A stretch of DNA of 64,000 bases from Alteromonadaceae bacterium XY-R5 (lineage in GTDB: Bacteria; Pseudomonadota; Gammaproteobacteria; Enterobacterales; Alteromonadaceae): NCBI GenBank assembly GCA_001660395.1, contig LXWE01000002.1, positions 744,001 to 808,000 on the forward strand, read 5' to 3'. Both the position numbers and the translations under genes were made by a program. Position 1 is the first letter of the stretch. The number at the start of each line of letters is the position of its first letter. The notes beneath the pieces are model-generated. The model searched no databases. It worked only from the letters and a program-made list of their open reading frames with translations, and was not told the DNA's origin. Shown piece by piece: positions 9,749-19,041 of the stretch.

Positions 9749-9844
9749 CTTTTTTGGCGTTTAGTTGTTTTAGCGCAAATATCCTATTTCTCTTTTTTCG
9801 CGTCCTCTGACTAAGCTAAGTAGTAGCAAATCAGGGAGACGGGT

Positions 9845-10387
9845 GTGAAAGGGATTATTTTCATCAAGTTTGGCGAATTCATTGAACAGCAGTTTGGTGA
9901 ATTCTTTTGGGACCAAATTCTCGAATCCACCTCGCTGGCAAGTGGTGGTGTGTACACCTCCTTTATGCATTATGAGGATCGTGAGTTTTTTCATTTACTC
10001 GAGCTGGTGGTCAGTGCCGCCGGTCTGAGTCCTGAACAGGCTCAGTTTTCTTTTGGCCAGTGGATATTCAAAGAACTCTACACTATTGCACCCAGCGGCA
10101 GTCATCAGTTTACCGATGTATTCAGCTTTCTAAACGGCGTGCAAAACGTTATCCATGTTGAAGTAAATAAGCTACATCCGGAAGCCATTTTGCCGCAATT
10201 TACCTTTATTGAGCAGAATGAAGCGGTGCTCAAATTTGTTTATCATTCGCCGCGTCAGTTATGCCATTTTTGTGAGGGCATTATCCATGGACTGGCTGAT
10301 TTTACCCAGCAACAGGTGAAAACCCATCAACCCGAATGTGAACACCGGGGCGATAGCCGCTGCGTGATTGAAGTGGTATTGGAATGA
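9845..10387 (+). CDS. H-NOX heme nitric-oxide sensor protein
   Basis: 180 residues, the size of a stand-alone H-NOX. The proximal heme ligand histidine is in NVIHVEV (about residue 101), followed by the P-x-F element (LPQF). The YxSxR heme-propionate motif is present as YHSPR (about 138-142). Cysteines in RQLCHFC and the C-terminal CEHRGDSRC form the zinc/thiol cluster seen in several H-NOX proteins that also sense redox state. It starts at GTG and overlaps the following kinase by four bases (ATGA), so the two are translationally coupled. NO binding should control the kinase. Confidence 0.92.
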   Translation: MKGIIFIKFGEFIEQQFGEFFWDQILESTSLASGGVYTSFMHYEDREFFHLLELVVSAAGLSPEQAQFSFGQWIFKELYTIAPSGSHQFTDVFSFLNGVQNVIHVEVNKLHPEAILPQFTFIEQNEAVLKFVYHSPRQLCHFCEGIIHGLADFTQQQVKTHQPECEHRGDSRCVIEVVLE

Positions 10388-11880
10388 GTGTGTTTCAGTC
10401 AGGAGATGAGCAGGCGTTGATTGCCATGTTAAGGCGCAAGCTTGCCCGTGCGCAAAAGGCCAGAGAAGTCGCTGAGCAGCAACTGGAGCGTTATTCGTGG
10501 GAGATTTATAACGCTAATGAATCGTTGCGTCAGTCGCTACGTGAATCTGAGCGGCGTCAGGCGGAGTTGGCGTACCTGAGCGAAGAAGCCGCCACCATAG
10601 CATCCAGTATTAATATCTATCAGTTGCTTCGAGACACGGTATCACTGTCAGGAGAATTCGTTGAAGCCGACGGCGGGATGTTTTTAATCCAGTCTGAACA
10701 CGGGATAGAAACCAAGGAGTATGGACAGATTTGGAAGCGCCGTGTCGGTTGGTTGCGTGATGATGCTTTGTTTGAGTTGGTGATCAGTAATTTACCCGAA
10801 GTGGGAGAAGAAGAAATCAGTCACTGGCTGGTATTAGCGGTTGAAAATACTCAGGCCTATGCCAGTCAGATTAACTGGCTGTTAAGTCTGCATTTGAAAC
10901 TGTCTGCAGCACGTACGGCTGTTATCGTATTTTTGTCGTCCTCTGAATTAATTGACGAAGAATGTTTGTTTGTTCTGGATACGGCGCGAGAACACCTGGT
11001 TAACAGCATAAAACGTCGCCTGACCGACATTAGCGTGAATCAAAGTAACCGTGAATTGAAGAAAACAGTGCAGCATTTGGAAGAGGCCAGAAAGCAATTG
11101 CTGCAAACGGAAAAAATGGCGTCTTTAGGCCAACTGGCGGCGGGTGTTGCCCATGAAATTAATAATCCGGTAGGTTATATGGGGGCCAATACAGAGATAT
11201 TGGCTGATTATGTGAATAACTTCATAGAAGTTCACCATCATCTGCTTTCTCAACTCCAGCAGCAGGGCCATATCTCAGCCGGTAATTATCAGACACTCAT
11301 TGAACAATATGATCTTGCGTATGAATATGATGATGCGAAAGAACTGATTCAAAATAACCTTGAAGGGGTGCAAAGGGTAAAAGACATCATTAATAGCCTG
11401 AAAACCTTTTCTCATCAGGGCTCTGCCGAGATGGAACCTGTCAATCTGGAGGAAGTCATTGAATCGGCGCTGAAGATTGTCTGGAATCAGCTTAAATATC
11501 AGTACACCATCCATAAATATATTGCGCCTTCATTACCGTTGGTGAGTGGTAACAAGGGAAAGTTGCAGCAGGTATTTGTGAACCTGTTTGTTAATGCTGC
11601 TCATGCAATGGAAGACGGTGGTGAGCTATCCATTTACGCGGATCCTGTCCAGCGCGGTATCTTAGTGCGAGTGGCGGATACCGGCTGCGGAATGACCGAA
11701 GAGGTAAAAAGTAATTTGTTCACGCCATTTTTCACCACCAAAGGCGTTGGAGAGGGAACTGGGCTGGGTCTCTCCGTTTCCTATGCCATTCTGGAAGAAC
11801 ATCAGGCCACAATTGAAGTGGCGTCCATGCCCGGGAGGGGAAGTGAATTCACCCTTCGTTTTCCGAGTCGCGATCCTTAA
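10384..11880 (+). CDS. H-NOX-associated histidine kinase (HnoK-like)
   Basis: 498 residues, no transmembrane segment, so cytoplasmic like its partner. The order is an N-terminal coiled coil (about 10-70), a sensor region (about 75-215), a second coiled coil, a HisKA domain with the H-box ASLGQLAAGVAHEINNP, and a HATPase_c domain with the N-box VNLFVNAAHAMEDGG, G1 DTGCGM and G2 GTGLGLSVS. In characterised relatives the unbound H-NOX permits and NO-bound H-NOX inhibits autophosphorylation. No receiver or HnoB/HnoD-type protein is adjacent, so the phosphate acceptor must be elsewhere; the two response regulators at 26.5-29.4 kb are candidates only by proximity. Confidence 0.9.
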   Translation: MSVFQSGDEQALIAMLRRKLARAQKAREVAEQQLERYSWEIYNANESLRQSLRESERRQAELAYLSEEAATIASSINIYQLLRDTVSLSGEFVEADGGMFLIQSEHGIETKEYGQIWKRRVGWLRDDALFELVISNLPEVGEEEISHWLVLAVENTQAYASQINWLLSLHLKLSAARTAVIVFLSSSELIDEECLFVLDTAREHLVNSIKRRLTDISVNQSNRELKKTVQHLEEARKQLLQTEKMASLGQLAAGVAHEINNPVGYMGANTEILADYVNNFIEVHHHLLSQLQQQGHISAGNYQTLIEQYDLAYEYDDAKELIQNNLEGVQRVKDIINSLKTFSHQGSAEMEPVNLEEVIESALKIVWNQLKYQYTIHKYIAPSLPLVSGNKGKLQQVFVNLFVNAAHAMEDGGELSIYADPVQRGILVRVADTGCGMTEEVKSNLFTPFFTTKGVGEGTGLGLSVSYAILEEHQATIEVASMPGRGSEFTLRFPSRDP

Positions 11881-12707
11881 CTGAGTTGAAAACGTCGTGC
11901 CAGTGATCGGATATTTTGCACCCGCCATTTTATCCAATAGCCTGCATTACGCAGGGCGAAGGTGAGCTGGGTCGTTAAACGGACTTTCATCTGCATGCCA
12001 TCTTCGAGGTAGTCGCAGGTTTGCGCTGATTTGAGCCAGTCATGCTCCGCTTTGTTTTTGACATGTAGAAAGCTAAATGGATTAGACGTTCGACACTTTC
12101 TGCGCTGTGCGATTTGTTCGGGAGTGCGCTCGGCGTAATGCTTGCATACAGGGGCTTGCGAGGCATTTTTATTGCAGCGTTTGGGAATACGGCCGCTAAC
12201 GTTTTCTGGCCAGTAGGCGTTAGGATCATTCAAGAAAAACCGCGCTTCACGCCAATTGATTTTAAAGTAACGACGGCGCTCAGGTATGGATAAATTTTTG
12301 TCTTCGCTGTTGTAATTACGCAAGTCCGTATCGGTAAAATAGAACTGTGCCTGCCACACGTCCATGGCGTTTTTTCCTTGCTTCAAGGCCTTTTGTAACA
12401 GTGGACGCGGATCTTCCGCCAGAATTTCATCCGCATCGAGAATGTACCACCAGTCTTTATCAGAAAACTGCTGATAAAAGTCATTGTAAACCCGATTACG
12501 CAGCTGGTTGCGATACACCTCTCCTGATTGACAGTAGATATGGATATTGCTGTGGGTATCGGCCAATCGATTGACAATTTCCCAGGTGCCATCGGTCGAG
12601 CCATTGTCAAAGATATAAATGTTGTCGCAAAACTGTGCAGCATTTACCAGGGTGGCTTCAACAATGTCTGCTTCATTTTTCATCACACAAATAGCGTTAA
12701 GTTTCAT
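11877..12707 (-). CDS. Family 2-type glycosyltransferase
   Basis: 276 residues. The GT-A fold begins MKLNAICVMKNEADIV, has DNGSTDGT and the DXD-type metal motif ILDADE (about 94-99). This resembles the Glyco_tranf_2_4/WaaE-like branch that adds a sugar to a polysaccharide repeat or LPS core. It is the last gene of the leftward exopolysaccharide operon, and its stop overlaps the stop of the converging kinase by four bases. Confidence 0.82.
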   Translation of the reverse strand: MKLNAICVMKNEADIVEATLVNAAQFCDNIYIFDNGSTDGTWEIVNRLADTHSNIHIYCQSGEVYRNQLRNRVYNDFYQQFSDKDWWYILDADEILAEDPRPLLQKALKQGKNAMDVWQAQFYFTDTDLRNYNSEDKNLSIPERRRYFKINWREARFFLNDPNAYWPENVSGRIPKRCNKNASQAPVCKHYAERTPEQIAQRRKCRTSNPFSFLHVKNKAEHDWLKSAQTCDYLEDGMQMKVRLTTQLTFALRNAGYWIKWRVQNIRSLARRFQLS

Positions 12708-12725
12708 GATGTTTACCTTATCAAA

Positions 12726-13664
12726 TTAGCGTTTAGCCACACATTGCATGGTATTTACTAGCCAGGGCGTTGTGGCTAATGTTTTCCACACGAACCTGTG
12801 TAAAGGCTTTCGTTTAGAGAGCGGATGTGCCAGTAACGATTGTGCGGCTTTTGGCGAACGCGCCAGCACATGACGTTTGGCCAAATCACATAAATGGGCG
12901 GCACAATAACGTTCCGCATCTGCAATGCGTTGTTGCGGCCAGGTACGGGTATTGATTTGCGCCAGCAGTCGCTCGGCAAAAGGACACATCTGTGTTGGCG
13001 GCAGTTTATCGCTGGCACGGTTAGAGCTGTCTGTGTGATAAAACAACAAAATTTTGGGCGTATAGACTATGGTGTTCGCGAGCGCCGCCTGAATAAAGAA
13101 GCTTTGATCCTCGCCCATCCATTCGCCCACCGGAAAGCCGCCACTGGCGTGATAAAAGCCTTTGTGCACCACACAACCTGAAACCATAAAGGGTAAGGCG
13201 CCTTTGGAGGCAATATTCAGGTAGTTGTGCATTAAATAGCCGTCAGGGTGCTGGCTGGTTAAGCGGATTTTTGCATCCTGATAATCATTTTCACCACAGG
13301 TGATTTGATAACGACAGGCATACAGGCCTTTGCTCGGAAAGCGCAGTATCAGTTGCTGCATTTCTTCCAAAAAATGTGGCGACCATTGATCATCCGCATC
13401 TAAAAATGCCACATAATCGTTCTCCGCTTCGGCAACACCACGGTTACGCGCGGCGGATACCCCCTGATTACTCTGGTTGATAATGCGAATATTCGGCCAG
13501 TTTAAGGCCTCAACTTTGGTCACGCTGTCATCACTGGAACCATCATTTACCACAATGATTTCGGTTGGCTGCAAACGTTGCTTGGCCACCTTATCCAAGG
13601 TTGAAACAATACTTTCGGACTTGTTATACAGTGGGATAACAACGGAAAACTGAATCGGTTTCAT
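12726..13664 (-). CDS. Family 2 glycosyltransferase
   Basis: 312 residues: a classic GT2 N-terminal domain with SVVIPLYNKSESI, VVNDGSSDDS, the SAARNRG segment and the DXD motif AFLDADDQW (about 87-95), then a variable acceptor-binding C-terminus. The first 41 bases overlap the end of the pyruvyl transferase gene. Predicted to add one sugar of the exopolysaccharide repeat on the cytoplasmic face; donor and linkage cannot be assigned. Confidence 0.88.
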   Translation of the reverse strand: MKPIQFSVVIPLYNKSESIVSTLDKVAKQRLQPTEIIVVNDGSSDDSVTKVEALNWPNIRIINQSNQGVSAARNRGVAEAENDYVAFLDADDQWSPHFLEEMQQLILRFPSKGLYACRYQITCGENDYQDAKIRLTSQHPDGYLMHNYLNIASKGALPFMVSGCVVHKGFYHASGGFPVGEWMGEDQSFFIQAALANTIVYTPKILLFYHTDSSNRASDKLPPTQMCPFAERLLAQINTRTWPQQRIADAERYCAAHLCDLAKRHVLARSPKAAQSLLAHPLSKRKPLHRFVWKTLATTPWLVNTMQCVAKR

Positions 13665-14754
13665 CGTGACTACTCCAGTTAAATAAACTTAATTTCAAGG
13701 CTTGGTTTACGCTCAATGTCGGGGAGTCAAAGCCATTGCTCAGGCCTTGTTCAAGTGCCGTGACTAAAGCATCAGAGCCAAGTTCGTTGGCGTCCAACAG
13801 CATGGTCGCAGGTTGGCCAATTTGTTCGCACCAGCTTTTGCACTTCGGGTGATAACTCAGCATCAGGCTCGGGGTTTCCACCATGTAAGACATAATGGCG
13901 CCGTGCAAACGCATACAGGCAGTGGCTTTGAAGCCAGCGATACGTTGCAATACGAGAATGGGGTTGGGATCGTACTCGATGATTTCGGCATTCACGTTGG
14001 CAGGCAAACGGTCAAGAATACGTTCATGCACGGTTTGATCGCCAAGTTCTGGATGACCGTTAAAATTCATCAAGTAGATTGTCTCACCGAAGCGTTGCCA
14101 ACATTGGGTGACAAGCGTCACCGCACGATTAATACGCGCTTGTTCCTGTGCAGTGTTAACCGTGCCAAAGGCATCAATGGCCTGACGACAGAAGTTGAAC
14201 ATAATGCCCTGACGCACCAGCCGTTGTGGCTGAAAGCTACACAACAGACTAATCGCCAAATCAAAGGTTTTGGCGAGGTTAGCCTTGGGTGCCAAACTGC
14301 GGGCAATGTCATAACTTTGCTGATCGCGCAGACCAATAAAGCCACACTCATTTAAGAATTTCTGACAGGCGATTTCGTCCTGAGTGCTTTTGAAATCCTC
14401 GATACCGACACCTAACGCCATGCTTCTTTTGCGTCCGGCTAAGGCAATCATCTGGCGTTTTAAGTGAATATCTCGTGCTGAATGCAGCACCGAGCCACCG
14501 CCGAAAATCACCCGTTTACTTTGGGTGGCACGCTGCAAATGACGAAGGCGTAATTGGCCACGAAAATGGGTTGGCGCTTCGGCATCTATTTGCCCCAACT
14601 CTGGTTGTTTCAGTGCACTGGCACTGGTGACTTTCATGCGTTCACAGCCAAGCACATGCCTTGCACCCCATGCCGTGGCATGGAGCAGGGCATCATCGCC
14701 GGTGTTTTGCATGCCGTAGTATCCTACTAAGTAGGCATCATAAGATTTAAGCAT
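13624..14754 (-). CDS. Polysaccharide pyruvyl transferase family protein
   Basis: 376 residues. The N-terminus YLVGYYGMQNTGDDALL and FGGGSVLHS, the mid-region LGVGIED and the C-terminal CMRLHGAIMSY are the conserved features of the PS_pyruv_trans family (CsaB/WcaK type). It would add a pyruvate ketal to a sugar of the repeat from phosphoenolpyruvate, giving an acidic polymer. It overlaps the polymerase gene by eight bases and the next glycosyltransferase by 41. Confidence 0.87.
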   Translation of the reverse strand: MLKSYDAYLVGYYGMQNTGDDALLHATAWGARHVLGCERMKVTSASALKQPELGQIDAEAPTHFRGQLRLRHLQRATQSKRVIFGGGSVLHSARDIHLKRQMIALAGRKRSMALGVGIEDFKSTQDEIACQKFLNECGFIGLRDQQSYDIARSLAPKANLAKTFDLAISLLCSFQPQRLVRQGIMFNFCRQAIDAFGTVNTAQEQARINRAVTLVTQCWQRFGETIYLMNFNGHPELGDQTVHERILDRLPANVNAEIIEYDPNPILVLQRIAGFKATACMRLHGAIMSYMVETPSLMLSYHPKCKSWCEQIGQPATMLLDANELGSDALVTALEQGLSNGFDSPTLSVNQALKLSLFNWSSHDETDSVFRCYPTV

Positions 14755-16018
14755 TACTACCTCGCTGTTTTTTCGGGTTCAGGGCCATGCCAATCCAAAG
14801 CAGGGCAGGCCAGTACAAGTAAGAAAGGATTTCCAAATTTTCAAAAAAGCTGTAGCAAACAAACACCGCCATTAAGCACAGTGCGGTTTGCGCCTGTTTG
14901 CTGTCTTGGGCACCAACGATAAGTGCCATGATGGTTACGCCCATAGGGATCGCCAGTGCCAGCAAACCCACCATGCCTTTAACAAACAATAAGCCGTACC
15001 AACTGTGGTGCGAGCCAATAGGCATGTGTTCCACCAATTTCGGCCCGCTTTCCACCACACCGTGACCCCATACCGGGGCTTCCGCTGCCCAGCGCTGCAT
15101 GGCGATATTAGCCAGCGCAGTACGCACGCGGGTGGAGCCGGGGCGGGCTTCTTTAATTTGTTGGTAGGTATCCATCACATGGTTGTAAACCGGTTCGCCT
15201 AACACCAATATCACAGGCACAACCACGCCAAGGGTGAATAAAAACCAAGGCTCTTTGAACTTGTCTGAAAACAAGGTCAGCGGGAACAACATCACAAAAA
15301 TCCCTAAGCCTGCGCGCGACTGAGACAGCAACACCATTAAAAAACAGCCAGCAATGCCCCAGTTGCGCCACACTTTGTCTTTTTCCTGTAAGCAGAACAC
15401 CAAGAAAATACAGCTTAAAAAGCCCGCTGCAGGTGCCCAAGGGGCAAAAAACTGCCAACGACCCGCTCCAGTTTCTGGGTTCAGGCCATACAGGCTGACC
15501 ATAAAGAAGTTTTCCCCCGGGCCACCAACGATCTGAAGGGGAGAGATAAATAACAGGCCGGGAATATGCACCAGATAACAGATAAAAGTGACGAGTGAGA
15601 AAATGCAGGTGTGTTTTGCCACCACACAAATACCACGAATGAGCATTTCCGGACGCACATTGACGATGCTGCCAATCAGCGGAAAGATGGCCAGTAACGC
15701 CCAGCCCTTGGCCCAGCCGACGCTGGATTTAATGGTTTTGGCCATCCCCAGCGACCAGTTACTGTGGGCAATCAGCAGTGCTACTAGCATTACCCCCATG
15801 GCCACCAGCCAAAGCCAGATAATGGCAGGAATGGCTGCATTGTGTTCGGGTTTACCGTCTACAAACCAGCGCAGCATGGCCAGTCCGAGGATCAGCCAGC
15901 CGATGGCTGAGCCGCTGATATAAAGTCCGCCGATAAAATAGATGGGGTAGGTATACACCAGGCCCCACCAAATCAGCTTTTCTTCAAGAGTAAGTTGATG
16001 ATTGCCCGGCGCTTGCAT
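14747..16018 (-). CDS. O-antigen ligase/Wzy-type polysaccharide polymerase
   Basis: 423 residues with about ten to twelve hydrophobic helices and a large periplasmic loop (about 255-330) containing the GSHHSWYGLLFVKG segment. This matches the Wzy_C/O-antigen ligase family signature of a histidine-containing loop. In a locus with Wzz-, Wza- and Wzx-type genes the likely job is repeat-unit polymerisation. The N-terminus overlaps the Wzz-like gene by 46 bases; no later start is obvious. Confidence 0.82.
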   Translation of the reverse strand: MQAPGNHQLTLEEKLIWWGLVYTYPIYFIGGLYISGSAIGWLILGLAMLRWFVDGKPEHNAAIPAIIWLWLVAMGVMLVALLIAHSNWSLGMAKTIKSSVGWAKGWALLAIFPLIGSIVNVRPEMLIRGICVVAKHTCIFSLVTFICYLVHIPGLLFISPLQIVGGPGENFFMVSLYGLNPETGAGRWQFFAPWAPAAGFLSCIFLVFCLQEKDKVWRNWGIAGCFLMVLLSQSRAGLGIFVMLFPLTLFSDKFKEPWFLFTLGVVVPVILVLGEPVYNHVMDTYQQIKEARPGSTRVRTALANIAMQRWAAEAPVWGHGVVESGPKLVEHMPIGSHHSWYGLLFVKGMVGLLALAIPMGVTIMALIVGAQDSKQAQTALCLMAVFVCYSFFENLEILSYLYWPALLWIGMALNPKKQRGSNA

Positions 16019-17364
16019 AATACTGTTAGCCCTGAGGTGATGAAAATAATCCCCATAATGCCTGCCGCAATGCCTAACACAGGTTTAGGACTGACTTGCT
16101 GATAGGGTAATGAGGGGCTGGTTAACATTTGCACCACCGGATACGAGGCGAAAATGTCGGCTTTGTTGGCTTCTAACCGCGCGGCTGCGGAGGTGAAAAT
16201 GGCTTCGGCCATATCAAATTCCCGTTGCAGGCGATCCAATTCGGCAGCCTCGCGGGAATAGATTTTCAGTTTTTCGCTCATCAGTTCTTCTGACTGATGT
16301 AAATCGGCTAGTTCAGCTTCAAAGCCACGAATGCGGGCGTCTGCACTGATCAGTTCAGAAAATAGCTGAGCCTGTTTTGGGTTAACTTCCAAATCCAGAT
16401 TGTTAAACAAATCCGCAGCGTGAGGGCCGGCGAGTGATTCACTGCGTTTTAGCAGCGCCTGTTGTGCGCTTTGAAAACGCTGACGTTCAGCCACTACCTT
16501 GGGATGTGACGTACCCCAGCGGGATTCATATTCAGACAGTTTGGCGGCACTTTGATCCAGTTCACTCATATAACTACGAAACATGGTATCTGATTGCAAT
16601 TGAAAGGCTTTGCCTGCCAGTGACGGGGACACACCAACATTTACACTTAACTCCTGCGCAAACTGCTGCAGGTTGTTGAGTTCTGAACGCACATACAGCT
16701 GCTTTTCACGCAGTTGCGACAAACTTAAGGTCAGTTGTTCAAACTGGGACTGGGATACCAAAAATGAACGCTGCTGAAACTCCAGAATATTGCTGCGGGT
16801 GGCATTGAGACGCTCACGGTAGTCGTCTAGCACTGATTTGATGCTGGTATCACGACGTGCGACTTCGTCGGCCCGCAGACGATCCAGTTCGTGTTGCAGG
16901 CTTTCATATAAGGCCCAGACTTTGTTTTGAGCCTGTTCCGAAGAACCGCCGCGAATGCTGACCACTAAAATTGAAGTTTGCTCTGTCAGACGAATTTTGG
17001 GCGCACCAAATTCGCTGACTTTAAGTGCCATCGAAGCTGCAGCGTGTTCCAGCAAGCCACGGCTTAACAGCATTTCTTTGTAGTTAACCCGCGGGTTGAA
17101 GCCGCCAGATGCGTAAGGTGTGGTAGTTTGGGAAACCACCTGACCAACTTCATCCAGAGACACATTGCTGCTACTGCCGGTGCCAGGCAGCACCAGTTCC
17201 ATTTCGCTTTCAAAACTGGGGGACTGGGCCATATAGGCAATGACCAGTAACGCTATAAAGCTATAGCTGGCAATGGCTGTGACCAAATACGGCCATTTCA
17301 GCAGGCGATATACCGCCGAACGGAAGCGGCTAAAAGGCGTGGTGACAGTTAATGGATAACGCAT
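15973..17364 (-). CDS. Wzz/GNVR-type polysaccharide chain-length (co-polymerase) protein
   Basis: 463 residues: a transmembrane helix near 28-46, a long periplasmic region with extended coiled coil (about 170-400), and a second transmembrane helix near 425-447. This is the polysaccharide co-polymerase topology. It ends shortly after the second helix, so it has no fused tyrosine kinase domain, and no separate BY-kinase is seen in the window. It stands 11 bases after the export lipoprotein gene. Confidence 0.87.
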   Translation of the reverse strand: MRYPLTVTTPFSRFRSAVYRLLKWPYLVTAIASYSFIALLVIAYMAQSPSFESEMELVLPGTGSSSNVSLDEVGQVVSQTTTPYASGGFNPRVNYKEMLLSRGLLEHAAASMALKVSEFGAPKIRLTEQTSILVVSIRGGSSEQAQNKVWALYESLQHELDRLRADEVARRDTSIKSVLDDYRERLNATRSNILEFQQRSFLVSQSQFEQLTLSLSQLREKQLYVRSELNNLQQFAQELSVNVGVSPSLAGKAFQLQSDTMFRSYMSELDQSAAKLSEYESRWGTSHPKVVAERQRFQSAQQALLKRSESLAGPHAADLFNNLDLEVNPKQAQLFSELISADARIRGFEAELADLHQSEELMSEKLKIYSREAAELDRLQREFDMAEAIFTSAAARLEANKADIFASYPVVQMLTSPSLPYQQVSPKPVLGIAAGIMGIIFITSGLTVLCKRRAIINLLLKKS

Positions 17365-17375
17365 TTTCAGGCAAC

Positions 17376-18662
17376 CTATAGCAAACTGAACGGGGCCAGC
17401 ACGTCCACCAAGGTTCTGGCAACGTCGCGCAGGTTGGTGACGCTGGAGTCATAGCAGGCCACGGCATCGTTAGGCATCAGGAACGGATTGATCTGATCCC
17501 GATTGGCGGCGCGCATCAGCTGTTCCACCGAACGTTCTACCACCAGAGTTTGGTTGGTAATGGGATTTAAACTGGCCAGCATCACTTTACGTGGCGCGTT
17601 GGTCCATTCTTTACCGCCTATGCAGTTGGCGGAAACTGCTGCCTGTAACAGTCGCGTACCGTAAGGAATGTTGGTGGCATAGCTACTGATACCCGCAGCG
17701 GAGTTGCTCTGGGCTGAATCAATCAGGTTCGACATAAAGACCCGAAAACCTTTGGGGGTAATTTGGCTGGGGCGCACCAGAAATGGCTGGAAACAGCCGG
17801 TGCTGGGTACAATCACCTGATCACCGTCGATCAACGGATAATCTCTAACGGGTGTGCCACTTAAAATGCCGGTCAGGTCTACTTCAATCTGCCAGCCATT
17901 ACGCACCAGAATGACCTGATCCAGTTTGGCATCGGGACGAATACCAGAAGCAGCCCGAATGGCTTCGGATAACAGACGTTTGTTCGAGTAATCCCCTGAA
18001 GCCAATAGCTTGTCGTCCTGAATAGAATTGGCACTTCGATCGTTAATCACCACGCGGCCGGGCTGAAATACCGCACCGCTGACCGGCACTTCTATGGCGG
18101 CCCAATGCAATACCCGCACGCTGGCACGGGCCGTTTGTGGACGGAAGATATTCGCCCGTACCAACGCCATTTCAATGTCATTGCTGACCTGACGCGGCGT
18201 TTTACCGGCGGCTTCTATGGGCGAGACAATGGGAAGATGAATAAGGCCAAGGTTGTCGATAACGTAGCTGCCATTAAAGCCATCACCGAATTCCATGTTG
18301 ATGTCCACCATATCACCCGGGCTTAAGGGCAGGGCGCGATCGTCTGGCGCCACCGGAATGGGTTGCGGTGCTGGCGCTTGCAGCGGTGATGGCTGAATGA
18401 TTTTATCCACCCGATAATTCACGGGGGCTGCGTAAAACTGACGGTCATCGCAGTTTAAGCCTGCGGCAAACAAATGCTGGCCGGGGGCAGACTGTTGAGT
18501 AAAGAGTTCGCCCTTTTCGCCCACACTGGCGTAAAAGCGCGGACTTGGGTTTTCGACGTCCTGCAGGGCATCGTTCTGGGAAGCACATCCCACCAGGCTA
18601 AAAATGGCAACGGTGGCCATCAGGCTGGCGACTTTGTGAAAAGGAAAACTGCAATATTTCAC
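17376..18662 (-). CDS. Wza-type polysaccharide export lipoprotein
   Basis: About 428 residues from a GTG at 18662, preferred over TTG 18677 because GGAG lies about nine bases upstream. The signal peptide ends in the lipobox FSLVGC. The Poly_export domain is at about 105-180 (SPGDMVDINM, IDNLGLIHLPIV), followed by SLBB-like segments (about 185-290) and a C-terminal region. It forms the outer-membrane exit for the polymer. First gene of the leftward operon, with a sigma54-type promoter about 95 bases upstream of the start. Confidence 0.87.
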   Translation of the reverse strand: MKYCSFPFHKVASLMATVAIFSLVGCASQNDALQDVENPSPRFYASVGEKGELFTQQSAPGQHLFAAGLNCDDRQFYAAPVNYRVDKIIQPSPLQAPAPQPIPVAPDDRALPLSPGDMVDINMEFGDGFNGSYVIDNLGLIHLPIVSPIEAAGKTPRQVSNDIEMALVRANIFRPQTARASVRVLHWAAIEVPVSGAVFQPGRVVINDRSANSIQDDKLLASGDYSNKRLLSEAIRAASGIRPDAKLDQVILVRNGWQIEVDLTGILSGTPVRDYPLIDGDQVIVPSTGCFQPFLVRPSQITPKGFRVFMSNLIDSAQSNSAAGISSYATNIPYGTRLLQAAVSANCIGGKEWTNAPRKVMLASLNPITNQTLVVERSVEQLMRAANRDQINPFLMPNDAVACYDSSVTNLRDVARTLVDVLAPFSLL

Positions 18663-18757
18663 GGCTGCATACTCCAATGCGGATTACCCCAGAGGGCTGA
18701 CGCGATGTATTGGTATCGGTGACACCGCGTCGTTGAACATGACTTACCCATAGCAAT

Positions 18758-18773
18758 TGCAAACCCAAGGCCA
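18758..18773 (-). promoter_or_regulatory. Sigma54-type -24/-12 promoter of the export/polymerase operon
   Basis: On the minus strand it reads TGGCCTTGGGTTTGCA, compared with the consensus TGGCACGNNNNTTGCW: TGGC and TTGCA match with correct spacing. Transcription would start about 85 bases before GTG 18662. Supported by a GCAAATT-type motif pair upstream and by four similar promoters in the locus. Confidence 0.6.
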
Positions 18774-18835
18774 GAATGTGTAATTTTTTAATGCATTGAA
18801 ATATATGGTTTTTTTATTTGGTTTTGCCTAGGGTT

Positions 18836-18872
18836 TTGCAAATTACAACAGGGCGAACAGGCTAATTTGCAA
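18836..18872. promoter_or_regulatory. Putative activator-binding motifs upstream of the sigma54 promoter
   Basis: TTGCAAATTAC (18836-18846) and, inverted, GCTAATTTGCAA (18861-18872). They lie about 65-110 bp upstream of the -24/-12 element, the usual position for enhancer sites of sigma54 activators. The same motif recurs at 21164, 22107 and 29461. The rest of 18874-18970 shows nothing I can support. Confidence 0.5.
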
Positions 18873-18971
18873 TATGCATCGCAGCTATTTGGGGTGATAA
18901 ACTGCCCGAAATGCGGCGTTTAGCGGGAATTCTGGTTGTCGGTCATCTGCTGTGAGGCGGTTTTCACCCAT

Positions 18972-18999
18972 AAAAAAGCCCGGTAAGCACCGGGCAAAA
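18972..18999 (-). terminator. Intrinsic terminator after the sugar transferase gene
   Basis: On the minus strand, GCCCGGTG-CTTA-CCGGGC followed by TTTTTTAT. It lies 40-70 bases beyond the stop of the sugar transferase and separates the two leftward operons. Confidence 0.82.
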
Positions 19000-19041
19000 C
19001 AGCAGACAGTAATTGAGACTGAGGAAAGCGCGTTAGCTCCC

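Noticed and set aside
15973-17364. Wzc-type tyrosine autokinase
   Set aside because: The protein ends shortly after the second membrane helix, with no Walker motifs or tyrosine cluster.
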